NCBI RefSeq assembly: GCF_000003815.2
Contig: NC_049990.1
Location: 1,563,464-1,627,463 of the forward strand
Direction of reading: 5' to 3'
Length of the DNA: 64,000 bases
From: Branchiostoma floridae
Taxonomy: Eukaryota > Chordata > Leptocardii > Amphioxiformes > Branchiostomatidae
Below the pieces are notes generated by a model, which saw only the letters and a list, made by a program, of their open reading frames with translations, searched no databases and was not told the origin of the DNA. The position numbers and the translations under genes were made by a program. Each line of letters opens with the position of its first letter. Position 1 is the first letter of the stretch. This document shows positions 55,283-64,000 of this stretch, piece by piece.

Positions 55283-55439
55283 CACCTACATGTAGTACAG
55301 GCACTACTAGTCGGTTGGTTTGTCTTCAACGTCATACAGTCACAAGTTTCAAATATACAGCCGCAATAAGCAGCAACCTGTGTTTTTAAAAATAGTATAA
55401 CTTTGACAGAGTCTTTGTCCTAAAGTTACCTATCGATGG

Positions 55440-56375
55440 GATGGTAACCAGGGCAGCTAATTGTAATAAACTGGCACTTTGTGCCTTGTGTAAATCGGCC
55501 GTCCGGACGTAGTAACACATGGGTATCTATAAACAGCGCCGTTACCAGGTCTGGGTCGTGCACTGATTGACGGCTGACGAATGAGTTTAAAATGGGAAAG
55601 TTTGGAGAGTTTGAAACACAACTGTTGCCAAAGCATGCTGTATAGTAAAATTTCATGACAACATGTAGTATGTTCTCCATTAGTCATACACGTATACACA
55701 TCAAAGACACTGGCCAACTGTATGGTAAATTGTACATTGGACTCTAAAATTGAAGAAAACATGAATATGTTTTGGGAGAAATACTGGTCTAAATGTTGCT
55801 GGCATTAACTAGGCCCCCTTATCACTATGACGTCAGCCCATCACGCCCGTCTCCACAACACCGCCATTACCCGGTCTGCCTCGTGCCGAAGTTAGTCCAT
55901 CAAAGTACCGTTAATGGACAAGTTTGGAAAGTTTGCTATAATTACACCACGCTCCACTTGGGTCAATGATGAGGCATTCGCTCATTGTAATCACCTGGTC
56001 TGTCTTGCGCCAAGGTTTATGTCAAAGTGATCGGTAATAAACCAGTTTGTGAGACACGTAGTTTGTTCTCCATAGGTTAAACATGTATATTATTAATCTC
56101 TCAAGGATGAGGCATTCGCTCATTGTAACCCCCTGGTCTGTATTGAGCAAAGGTTTATGTCACTTTGTTCAGGTTATAACCAAACAATACACTGTGGACA
56201 CTAGGCACTGAGGCTGGTATCGTGGCCAAAGACATATAAATATACAATAAAAAATTGACATGTATATACAAATTTATAATACAAAATGAACATGTATATA
56301 CAACTTTATGTCAACGTTAGTCAATCAAAGTACCGTTAATGGACCAGTTTGGAGAGTTTGCGCCACGCGCCACCG
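55440..56375 (+). repeat. Degenerate repeats upstream of the second SRCR-family gene
   Basis: Several decayed copies of one unit: GATGAGGCATTCGCTCATTG occurs at 55970 and 56105, CTGGTCTGT with CAAGGTTTATGTCA at about 56000 and 56150, and CAAAGTACCGTTAATGGAC at 55904 and 56326. The last unit runs straight into the 5' flank of the start codon at 56463. Related sequence lies upstream of the first gene (32880-32985). Confidence 0.65.
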
Positions 56376-56462
56376 GAGTCAAGGATATGCAGCTGATTCA
56401 AGTAGCGCACAGAACAAACCCGGCACGTACCGCAGTCTGACTCGGCTCAGCGGACGGCAAAG

Positions 56463-59400
56463 ATGTGGAAGCTTCTGCTGCTCATCGCGGCTGTGATTGT
56501 CTGGCCGGGATCGGCACAAGGTAGGCTTACGATTTGCGGGAATAACGTTCTTGATTAGGAGCATTTCTGGGGATCAGGAAAGATTGATGACAGAGGTGGG
56601 ACAGTTATTGTTATTATTGGCGTGCCTGTTCGTGTGTGGGGTTACATACACAGCTAATATCTACTGAAACATCACTACTACCCCAGATAACCCCATCGGG
56701 AGTAAATTACTGTTGAAGTAAGTACCTGGCCCCTTATTAGAAAAGGCCTCCTGTCTGGCACGAAAGGGCCAGTCTGGGCTGCAGTTTGTGTTGGTGGTTC
56801 CCTCGGGGGCGCCCCTGGTCTGGTTTGAGAAAACTGCTGATGTCGGTATTTGTATGGTTGTTGACAATAAGTTTGTAGAATGTAGTAAGGCGGGAATTTC
56901 TTCTCCAGAGAGAATTTATCTGTTTGCGTTTTTGAACATCCGTTGACAACATAACTTAAAATCCGCTGGGTGGACAGCGATGATGTTTTAGTATATTGGG
57001 AAATAGAGGTTTATAGCTGCTTCTGTGTCTCTTTGTGAGTTCCCTTGATACTTCATTGGGCCTTCTAACCTTTGTATCTTTTTGTCCTTGACATGCCATG
57101 GTTTTTATCATTTGGATACCGACAGCTTTTGATATCGGTGAACAGCAAAGTGGTGTCGGATCTGGCCTCACATTTGATTTGTTCTAAGACTTACACTAGA
57201 ATTTCAATTAGGCTAAGAAAATATTTGGCCGATCATGATCTTATCTTTATAATCAGTTAAACAAGCAAATCAGTGAAAACATATCTCACGGATTTAGAGG
57301 ACTACCGAACACGTGTTGCTTCTTTGCTTATGTTTCTTCTTCTTCATGGCACTTATCCGTAACTTCATATGTCAATGAGATCACGTGTCTGTAACTATCG
57401 CGAGTTTACTTTCTAAAGTGATTGGTCGTTTTAAAGGTCGCATAACACAATATTTATGCATATGGGCGACCCCCGTCTCCAATAGTAGTTCGGGTATAAA
57501 GTACGTAGTGGCTCAGAGTACTTGCAACGTAGTAATTCTTCCGTGCACAACAGATCTGAAGTGGGAACTGTGGTGAACGGTAGGGGTATACATCGGTTTT
57601 CAGACTGTAACGTTATAAGTTGGGTTACGTTGCTTCTTCGGCCGGTGGGAATTTGCGCCTTGGTACTGTACTGGGCACTGCCTGTGCGTCGCCTGCAGTT
57701 CCATGACCTCTGCTGGGGGTCAAATAAATGTGGATTTTATGGAAGAACGAGCCGGCAACCTTATGCTCATTTCCAGATGTTTTATCGGTTGTGCCCATGC
57801 TTCTTGAATTCTTGTCAATCGCTTACACACCCTATTATGGATTTTGAGGCGTCGAACCTCCTCACCCTGAGGTCCTTTACCATGTAAATCCCCATTGGCG
57901 AAATACTGTGTCATGCCATCTTAATCCGAAATAATTCGACAGTAGTTGTTGAAAATGTGCACCATAGTGCTGGAAGAAAGTTTAGCATGATCGTTACAAC
58001 ATGATCATGTGCACCATTGTGAGATAACCTTACGGGGAAAACAATACAGATTTTTAATAGAATTATACAATTTCCAAATTAGTACAAACAAGATTGGACT
58101 TCTAATGTGTGGCATAAGCCAATACTTTAAAACATAACGTCAATAAGAACTTTCGAAAAAAGCCTCTTAGTGCGCAGTTCCGAGCAGTGATGTTATTGAA
58201 ACCGGTTGGTACCAGGCGATCCCTGGGGAAAATAGGATTTGTACAGTGTGCTATCAGGGCAAAGTGGAAAACGAGCCACACTTTCTCTTGTTACTGTCCT
58301 TTCTACGATGACCTTCGGGGAAATCTCTTCCGTAAAATGTTTGTCAAATGTCCCGAGAAAGGGATGAAATCAGAATTGGGCGGCCTACGTCACATTTCCA
58401 ACCAGGGCCAGGCCAGGCAGCTTTCAGGAACGAAAGGGGAAAGACACCAAACTACACAAGACGTTAAGAGAATAGCAGTGTGCATCATCTGTGTGTTCTA
58501 TGTATACATGTCTATTTAGTTTTGTTTGCTAAAACCTTGGTTAATGATTTTGAACTATGTTTATTCCTACATATGATTTGATGTCTCTGTATTTTCTGAT
58601 ATCTAATGGCTTAGTACTTTACTTAATTGTTTTTGTTAGCTTATACCTCAGAGTCTGTTCTCTTATAGTATATGTTTTATGTAATAGCAATACTGTGTCT
58701 TATAAGCCCACGCGGGCTGGGCGCGTATACGTAGAGCACAAGACACGCAAATAAAATTTGTTTTTCATTCGTCGATGTAGGTTAGACATCCAGGTAATAA
58801 GATACATAAGTAAGTAAGCCGGTGCAATGGCCTAGTGGGTAGAGTGTTCGCCTTGCATTCGGAAGGTCGTGAGTTCGATCCCGGCCGAGTCATACCAAAG
58901 ACTATAAAAATGGTACATGCTGCTTTCTCTGCTTAGCACTCAGCATTCGGGAAAGAATATGGAAGTTGAACACACACCACTACCAGTGGACTAGCCCCCT
59001 GCTGTAGTGATTGCGTTGTGTGTGGCCCAGGGCTAACGAAACAGAGATGGGCACCGCCCTATGCGCCAGAAATGGGCACTGTCCTTGGCGCGGGAAGGGT
59101 TTAACTTTAACTTAACTAATAAGATACGCCAAAAATAGTTACTCAAGCAACTGGATATGGTTTTGAAACGGTCAGACGTTTCGGATAGAATCCACTATCC
59201 TTCGTCAGTGACACTGAAGAGATCTGGAAGAAACAGGTCTTTTATACTCTAACTATATATATGAATGAAGACAATTTCAGATGTCCAATAGGAAAGGTTG
59301 TAAGACAATTCAGACTGAAGACAATATCGATTCCAAAGAAAACAAAGCTAAGCCAAAGTCAAGCTGACGACAATTTGGATTTCAAAGGATAGCAAGGCTA

Positions 59401-62400
59401 AGACACAGTTAATGCAAATGAGTCAATTAGCTCCTGTTGTTCTAGTTACAGGAGCTAAAAGTTTTGTTGGCGGGGGGGGGGGGGGGGCTAATGCTATGTC
59501 CCAAGGGCCGGAAAGTTCCATACGTAGCCCCCCTTTTCTGTTGAGGGGGGGATTGGATATTCTCTCATATATGGCCTCTCTAACTCCCCGTTCAAACCAG
59601 CGGGCTTCATGGTCTAGGATTTCGGTAGATTGGAGGTTGAAGGAATGTCCTTGGCTGTGTTCTAGGTGGTTGAAAATAGCAGAAGAGTAGCCGTTGGCCT
59701 TCGGTTTGCAATGTTCTTGGTATCTTGCTTTTAGTGGACGACTAGTCTCACCAATGTATGTGTTGTTACAGTTGGGTTCCTCGCATTTGAGTCTGTAGAT
59801 TACATTGGCCTTAGTACCTTTCTGTGGTTTGTCTTTTGGATGTACCAGTTTGTGTCGGAGGGTTGAGTGAGGTTTGAAGTTAGTGGCGATGTTGAAGTTT
59901 TGGAAGATCCGTCTGAGTTTTTCCGAAACTCCTTGGACATAGGGGATGGTAATGTTGGCTTTCTTTCTGTCGGTCAATGGTTTGCACTTGGCTGTTTTCT
60001 TTGAGTGGTCCGAGGGTTTGAGGGCTTTGTTGAAGGTCCAGTTTTGGTAGCCACATTTGTTCAATGCACTTCGAAGGTGTTTGTGTTCCTCTGTTTTGGC
60101 TTTGTCAGAGGAAACAATGCTGTCTGTCCGGTGATACAAGGTTTTAATCACTGCCAGTTTGTGTTCCAAAGGGTGGTGAGAGTCAAAGGCCAGATATTGG
60201 TAAGTGTGCGTTGGTTCCCTGTACACTTCGAATTGAAGGCTGCCGTCCTTCTCTATGATAGTTTTGGTATCTAGGAAGGGGAGCATGTTGTCATGACTTG
60301 ACTCCTGTGTGAACTTGATGTTCTTATCTACTTGGTTGATGTGGTCAAAGAACTCATCAGATACTCTCTGTTTTAGCTTGCAATAAGTGTCATCTACAAA
60401 GCGGAACCAGTTGAGTGGGGAGTGTCCTTGAAAGTACTGATAGCCTTCACTTCAAACTTTTCCATGTAGAGGTTTACAACTGTACAATGGGCGACACTGG
60501 TGATCCCATAGCACAGCCGTGCAGTTGTTGGTAGAACTGTCCTTTGAAAGAGAAATACGTACACCCTAGGCAAAGGTCTAGCAGTTTGCACAGTTGGTCT
60601 GGAGATAGCTTGGTTCTGTCTGTTAGTGTGTTGTCAGCCTCCAGGGCTTCCTTGACTACCGAGACTGCGTCCTTAGGAGGTATGCAAGTGAAAAGCGAAC
60701 AGACATCGTAAGAAGGGATGATTTCATCTTCTTTTACCCGGAGATCTTTGATTTTGTCGACGAAGTCTGCACTTTCTGAACGTGATGAGACTTCCCCACT
60801 AAAGGTCCCAGGATCTTAGCTAGAAATTTTGCTAACTCGTACGTGACAGAACCTATGCTGGACACAATGGGGCGTAGGGGGACATCCTGTTTGTGGATTT
60901 TAGGAAGGCCGTAGAAGGTTGGGGGTTGTTCTGAAGTGGGGTAGATTTTTAGATAGGTGGCACGGTCAATCTTTTTTCCCTTGTCTTCCAATTCCTTGAG
61001 AGCCGTGATGATTTTCCCTTTAAACTGGGAGGTGGGGTCCTTCTTCAAAGGCGCATAGGTGATTTTGTCCCCTAATAGATCTTGTACCTTTCTGTCGTAC
61101 TGTTCCCTGTCTAAGACTACTGTGCATCTCCCCTTGTCTGCCGGCAGAATTACTATGTCTTGATTGGTGGCCAAATCTTTGAGAGCAGTTTGTTCTTCCC
61201 GATGTTGCTGGGAGGGGTTTTTGAAGCTTTCAAAGTGGTAGCTACTTTGGCGCGTAAGGCTTCAGCCTGTCTCTGTGGCAAACGGGCCCGGTGGATTGCT
61301 GACTCAGTTTCTGTGACAATGTCGATGCTGGGGATCTTGTTAGGGGCTACTGCAAAATTTAGGCCTTTAGACAGTAGGGATTTCTCTGGTTCTGTAAGAG
61401 AATGGCTACTGAGATTCCTGACCCACCTCTCGTCTGTTCTAGTCTGAACTGGGGTTTTGGAACTGTTTGATCTCCTATTGGGGTCCCTATCTGCACGACT
61501 GTTTCCTTCCTTTAGTAATAGACGTTCAAATTTGTCCTTTTGTCTGGCTTTCCCCTTCTCGTGTTGGGCGAGTTGTTCGCGAGTTACAAAGGCTTTACTT
61601 TCAGCAAAGGTGTTTTCTGATAGTTGTTCCCTCAGTAGATCTTCAAGGTTAGTTTTTCTGTGATTGAGACCATCCAATTTGTAGTTAATCTGTCTCACCC
61701 TCTCGTTTATCAACTTCCTTTCAGCGTTGCGAATGATATTGTTGGCCTTGAATCCTTTGATGGAGGTTTTTAGACGTAAACTAACAGGAGTCACACGTAC
61801 CTTGAGGCTGCGCAAGTTGTAACGAAGATGGTTCCTGTAGTCCGCAATCTTCCTGCTGGTCTTCTCCAGGTCCCTCACTGATTTCATGCAAAACTTACCG
61901 TACTGATCCAAGATACGTCGATGTAGGTTAGACATCCAGGTAATAAGATACGCCAAAAATAGTTACTCAAGCAACTGGATATGGTTTTGAAACGGTCAGA
62001 CGTTTCGGATAGAATCCGCTATCCTTCGTCAGTGACACTGAATAGATCTGGAAGAAACAGGTCTTTTATACTCTAACTATATATATGAATGAAGACAATT
62101 TCAGATGTCCAATAGAAAAGGTTGTAAGACAATGCAGACTGAAGACAATATCGATTCCAAAGAAAACAAAGCTAAGCCAAAGTCAAGCTGAAGACAATTT
62201 GGATTTCAAATGATAGCAAGGCTAAGACACAGTTCATGCAAATGAGTCAATTAGCTCCTGNNNNNNNNNNNNNNNNNNNNNNNNNNNNNNNNNNNNNNNN
62301 NNNNNNNNNNNNNNNNNNNNNNNNNNNNNNNNNNNNNNNNNNNNNNNNNNNNNNNNNNNNTATCTTCTTACATATATATAGTTAGAGTATAAAAGACCTG

Positions 62401-63874
62401 TTTCTTCCAGATCTCTTCAGTGTCACTGACGAAAGATAGTGGATTCTATCCGAAACGTCTGACCGTTTCAAAACCATATCCAGTTGCTTGAGTAACTATT
62501 TTTGGCGTGTTTTTCATTCATTTATCTTTTCCTTTCTTCCTTCCTCCTTTCATTCATTTATCCATTTATCCATCCACCCATCCATCCATCCATCTATTCA
62601 TTTCTTCATTCATTCATTCATTCATCCATCCATCGACCCATCCATCCATCAATTCATTCATTCATTCATTCATTCAATTATTCATTTATTCATGTATACC
62701 TATGCATGGCCTACAAACCAGACAAATCAATGTTCAGGTATATTCTTATCGAATTTTCGGATATTTGCCAGGCCTTAATCTACTATACCCCTAGATTATT
62801 CTTTGACAAAATGGCAGTAACACGATTTCTTACTTTCTAAGACCAACAGGTGTACCTGACCACGATTGACAACTGGTCCTTTTGGAAGATTCGTGCGACA
62901 GGCCCGATGACAGATGCCAACGTGAAAGTCACGTGTGAGTCGGCGGGGATGAGGTATCCGTGTCACCAGTCGGGTGCGGCCGGGTGTACCGTCTTCTGGG
63001 ACTCAGGCTGTATCACGTTAACGTTTCACCATGCCGAATGCTATACGCTAAATGCTCTCTCGAGTGAACTGTGTGGAACCATAGAACCATACGGCAGGTA
63101 TTGTCAGCCGCTTGATGACACCTTTGTGTACTACCCTGGCTGGGCCGGTGACAGCGCTTTCGGAGTGGACTACGACACTCACACCCACCACCTGGAAGGA
63201 GCGAACTACAACAACATGTACGCGCTGTGTGCAGGTGAGGATATAGCCTCGATGTCATTTGAAAATACAATGTCATTGAGACAACGTCTTTTTCTCCCTT
63301 TTCTGGGTGTGGTTGTGTGTTGTGTTGGTTGGGGACGATCCAACATATATCTCCATAAAGGTCAGAAGACACATAGAATTCTTTTTTATTTGTTTATTTG
63401 TTTATTAAAATTCACCACACAAGTTGAAGGGTCGGGGGAACAGGTGGTGACACCTTTACTGGCCCTCATCCCGACTTAAAAATACATTAGTTACAGCAGA
63501 ATAAGATTAAAGAAATACGACATAATCAATCAATCAGACTACCGAGCCCTTAAATCCTGGCAGGTGGTGCACTTACATGCAGTAGACAGGTACAGAGGTT
63601 ATCAGATTTAGTTGCATTATCTACCCAGGGTAAGACCAAAGTTTTATTAGAATAAAATGATGGGCACGTATTCTGAATCTTGCCCTTCGTTTCGAACTCG
63701 AAGCCAATGCGTATTCCCCGAGGGCAGTGGTAATGACCAACTTGATGTACAAAACTCTGTTTCTAGTCTCCTCGTGTGCGACCTCCCCGTGTCTCCACGG
63801 CACCTGTACTGATGATGTCGGGGGCTACACCTGTAGCTGTGAGAACGGCTGGACTGGACAAAACTGTGATCTAC
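56463..63874 (+). CDS. Secreted EGF-domain protein, paralogue of the SRCR-EGF gene (3' incomplete)
   Basis: Three exons are visible: 56463-56520 (signal peptide MWKLLLLIAAVIVWPGSAQ, nearly identical to the gene at 33617), 62842-63234, and 63767-63874, all phase 1. Exon 2 is a 131-codon cysteine-rich module (motifs IDNWSFWKIRATGPMTDA, CESAGMRYPC, YYPGWAG) that I do not recognise as a named domain. Exon 3 is an EGF repeat closely matching those of the first gene ([11 protein letters not shown]). The acceptor TTTCTAAG before ACCAACAG is chosen because it gives the right phase; the later CAACAG acceptor would hit a stop. Intron 1 (6.3 kb) holds a Penelope-like element, a SINE and a gap, so exons could be missing there. 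The gene continues beyond the window. Confidence 0.75.
56521..58770. other. Intron 1, left part
   Basis: No exon seen. It contains a decayed Penelope-type trailer (GACAGTAGTTGTTGAAAATG at 57940), a half copy of MITE family C (58378-58447), and near 58685-58760 a tail ending CACGCAAATAAAATTTG, probably the end of a retroelement. Confidence 0.45.
58806..59116 (+). mobile_element. tRNA-derived SINE with 11-bp target duplication
   Basis: Box A (TGGCCTAGTGGGTAGAGTG) and box B (GAGTTCGATCCC) are spaced as in a tRNA promoter; the 3' end is a TTTAACTTTAACTTAAC tail. It is flanked by TAATAAGATAC at 58795-58805 and 59117-59127. It is inserted in the Penelope terminal repeat: removing it rejoins TAATAAGATAC to CGCCAAAAATAG exactly as in the other repeat. 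Confidence 0.9.
59170..59216 (-). ncRNA. Hammerhead ribozyme motif, copy 1
   Basis: On the minus strand: stem I GTCA, core CTGACGA, stem II GGATAG/CTATCC, core GAAA, a two-pair stem III (ACGT), then GTC and TGAC closing stem I. All invariant core positions are present (position 7 is C, which is tolerated). Minimal stem III is typical of Penelope-element type I hammerheads, which act as dimers. Confidence 0.85.
61994..62040 (-). ncRNA. Hammerhead ribozyme motif, copy 2
   Basis: Same fold as copy 1, in the upstream terminal repeat. It differs in the stem II loop (GCGGATT). It should cleave at the same GTC. Confidence 0.85.
62261..62360. other. Assembly gap of unknown size
   Basis: Exactly 100 N, the conventional filler. 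It lies between inverted Penelope terminal repeats, which are hard to assemble. Confidence 1.
62361..62511 (+). mobile_element. Inverted copy of the Penelope terminal repeat
   Basis: The same repeat in the opposite orientation, just after the 100-N gap, ending ACTATTTTTGGCGTG. It suggests a head-to-head arrangement or an inverted second insertion; the gap hides the junction. Confidence 0.85.
62417..62466 (+). ncRNA. Hammerhead ribozyme motif, copy 3
   Basis: Plus-strand CTGACGA, stem II AAGATAG/CTATCC (one pair weakened), GAAACGTC and TGAC. Core intact. Confidence 0.8.
62512..62700. repeat. ATTC/ATCC microsatellite
   Basis: Runs of CATT and CATC tetranucleotides adjoining the Penelope repeat end. 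The overlapping Ser/His/Ile-rich ORFs are artefacts. Confidence 0.92.
63235..63766 (+). other. Intron between the cysteine-rich exon and EGF exon
   Basis: No other feature recognised apart from a TTTATTTG run near 63386-63408. Confidence 0.5.
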
Positions 63875-64000
63875 GTATGTATCGCTTTGCTTCATTAGGC
63901 TACAGCAGGTAAATTTTATGGATGACATCCTCTGCAGACTGCAAAAATAGTGCGATAGGGCGAAAAAAAACAAGATAGGTGAAAAAAACAAGATGGGTAA

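Larger units (their letters stand above)
58771..62260 (-). mobile_element. Penelope-like retroelement with terminal repeats (frameshifted)
   Basis: Read on the minus strand: a terminal repeat (from at least 62260 to 61913), coding region 61956-59423, then a second terminal repeat (59450-59128 plus 58805-58771, split by a SINE). The coding part shows an N-terminal region, VILPADKGRCTVVLD, FYGLPKIHK, the RT motifs HGCAMGSPVSPIV and RFVDDTYC (catalytic aspartates at about 60383-60403), and a C-terminal GIY-YIG endonuclease (NTYIGETSRPLKARYQEH, 59712-59765, with RWFERGVREAIY). Several frameshifts (near 61210, 60765 and 60400-60600) disable it. A G run at 59470-59487 lies at the 3' coding end. The terminal repeats contain hammerhead motifs and are nearly identical, so insertion is recent. 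Confidence 0.9.

Noticed and set aside
58818-58900. A functional tRNA gene
   Set aside because: Box A and B are present but the body is a SINE with tail and target duplication, not a cloverleaf with intact arms.
62488-62840. Ser/Ile/His-rich ORFs
   Set aside because: Translations of an ATTC/ATCC microsatellite.

Overview
The window is intron-rich animal DNA, not bacterial. Exons are short, mostly phase-1, and bounded by GT/AG. The proteins are shuffled extracellular modules (SRCR, EGF, C-type lectin, LDLa, LRR), a TNF ligand and BTB nuclear proteins. Introns and spacers are crowded with small inverted-repeat transposons and minisatellites. This suits an invertebrate deuterostome, most likely a lancelet (Branchiostoma); that is inference, because no taxonomic search was possible. 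There are two assembly gaps, at 50924-51857 and 62261-62360 (exactly 100 N).

Layout, left to right: (1) 334-943 minus, the 5' end of a secreted LDLa protein that runs off the left edge. (2) 3859-11407 plus, a nine-exon BTB gene whose C-terminus resembles vertebrate C14orf93. (3) 13591-18549 minus, a seven-exon paralogue with the same first five exons but a C-terminal BEN domain (the NACC1/NACC2 architecture). Genes 2 and 3 lie tail to tail. (4) 19872-26335 plus, a 14-exon seven-helix receptor of the Dictyostelium cAMP-receptor/GPR157 kind, head to head with gene 3. (5) 28464-30301 minus, a type II membrane TNF-superfamily ligand. (6) 33617-39816 plus, a 12-exon secreted SRCR-EGF-CTLD-EGF protein with a frameshift in the lectin domain. 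(7) 40853-43355, a transposon-like element with long terminal inverted repeats that carries a spliced P-loop gene fragment. (8) 46239-50270 minus, a single-exon LRR transmembrane receptor with a repetitive tail of twelve Tyr-Glu-Asp motifs. (9) 56463 to the right edge, plus, a paralogue of gene 6 whose first intron holds a Penelope-like element with hammerhead ribozymes, itself split by a tRNA-derived SINE.

The most unusual feature is a recurring pattern. Several tandem arrays here are amplified exon edges: the 3' end of exon 1 plus its splice donor (gene 2), the terminal coding exon with stop codon (gene 3), the ends of exon 9 and exon 4 (gene 4), and the end of the SRCR exon plus donor (gene 6). 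I found these by reading the exon boundaries; they are not random intronic satellites.

Functionally the genes fall into innate-recognition types (SRCR/CTLD/EGF, LRR receptor, TNF ligand) and nuclear BTB regulators. Nothing indicates that they form one pathway. All exon coordinates were inferred by eye from splice-site sequence, reading phase and family conservation, without transcript data.
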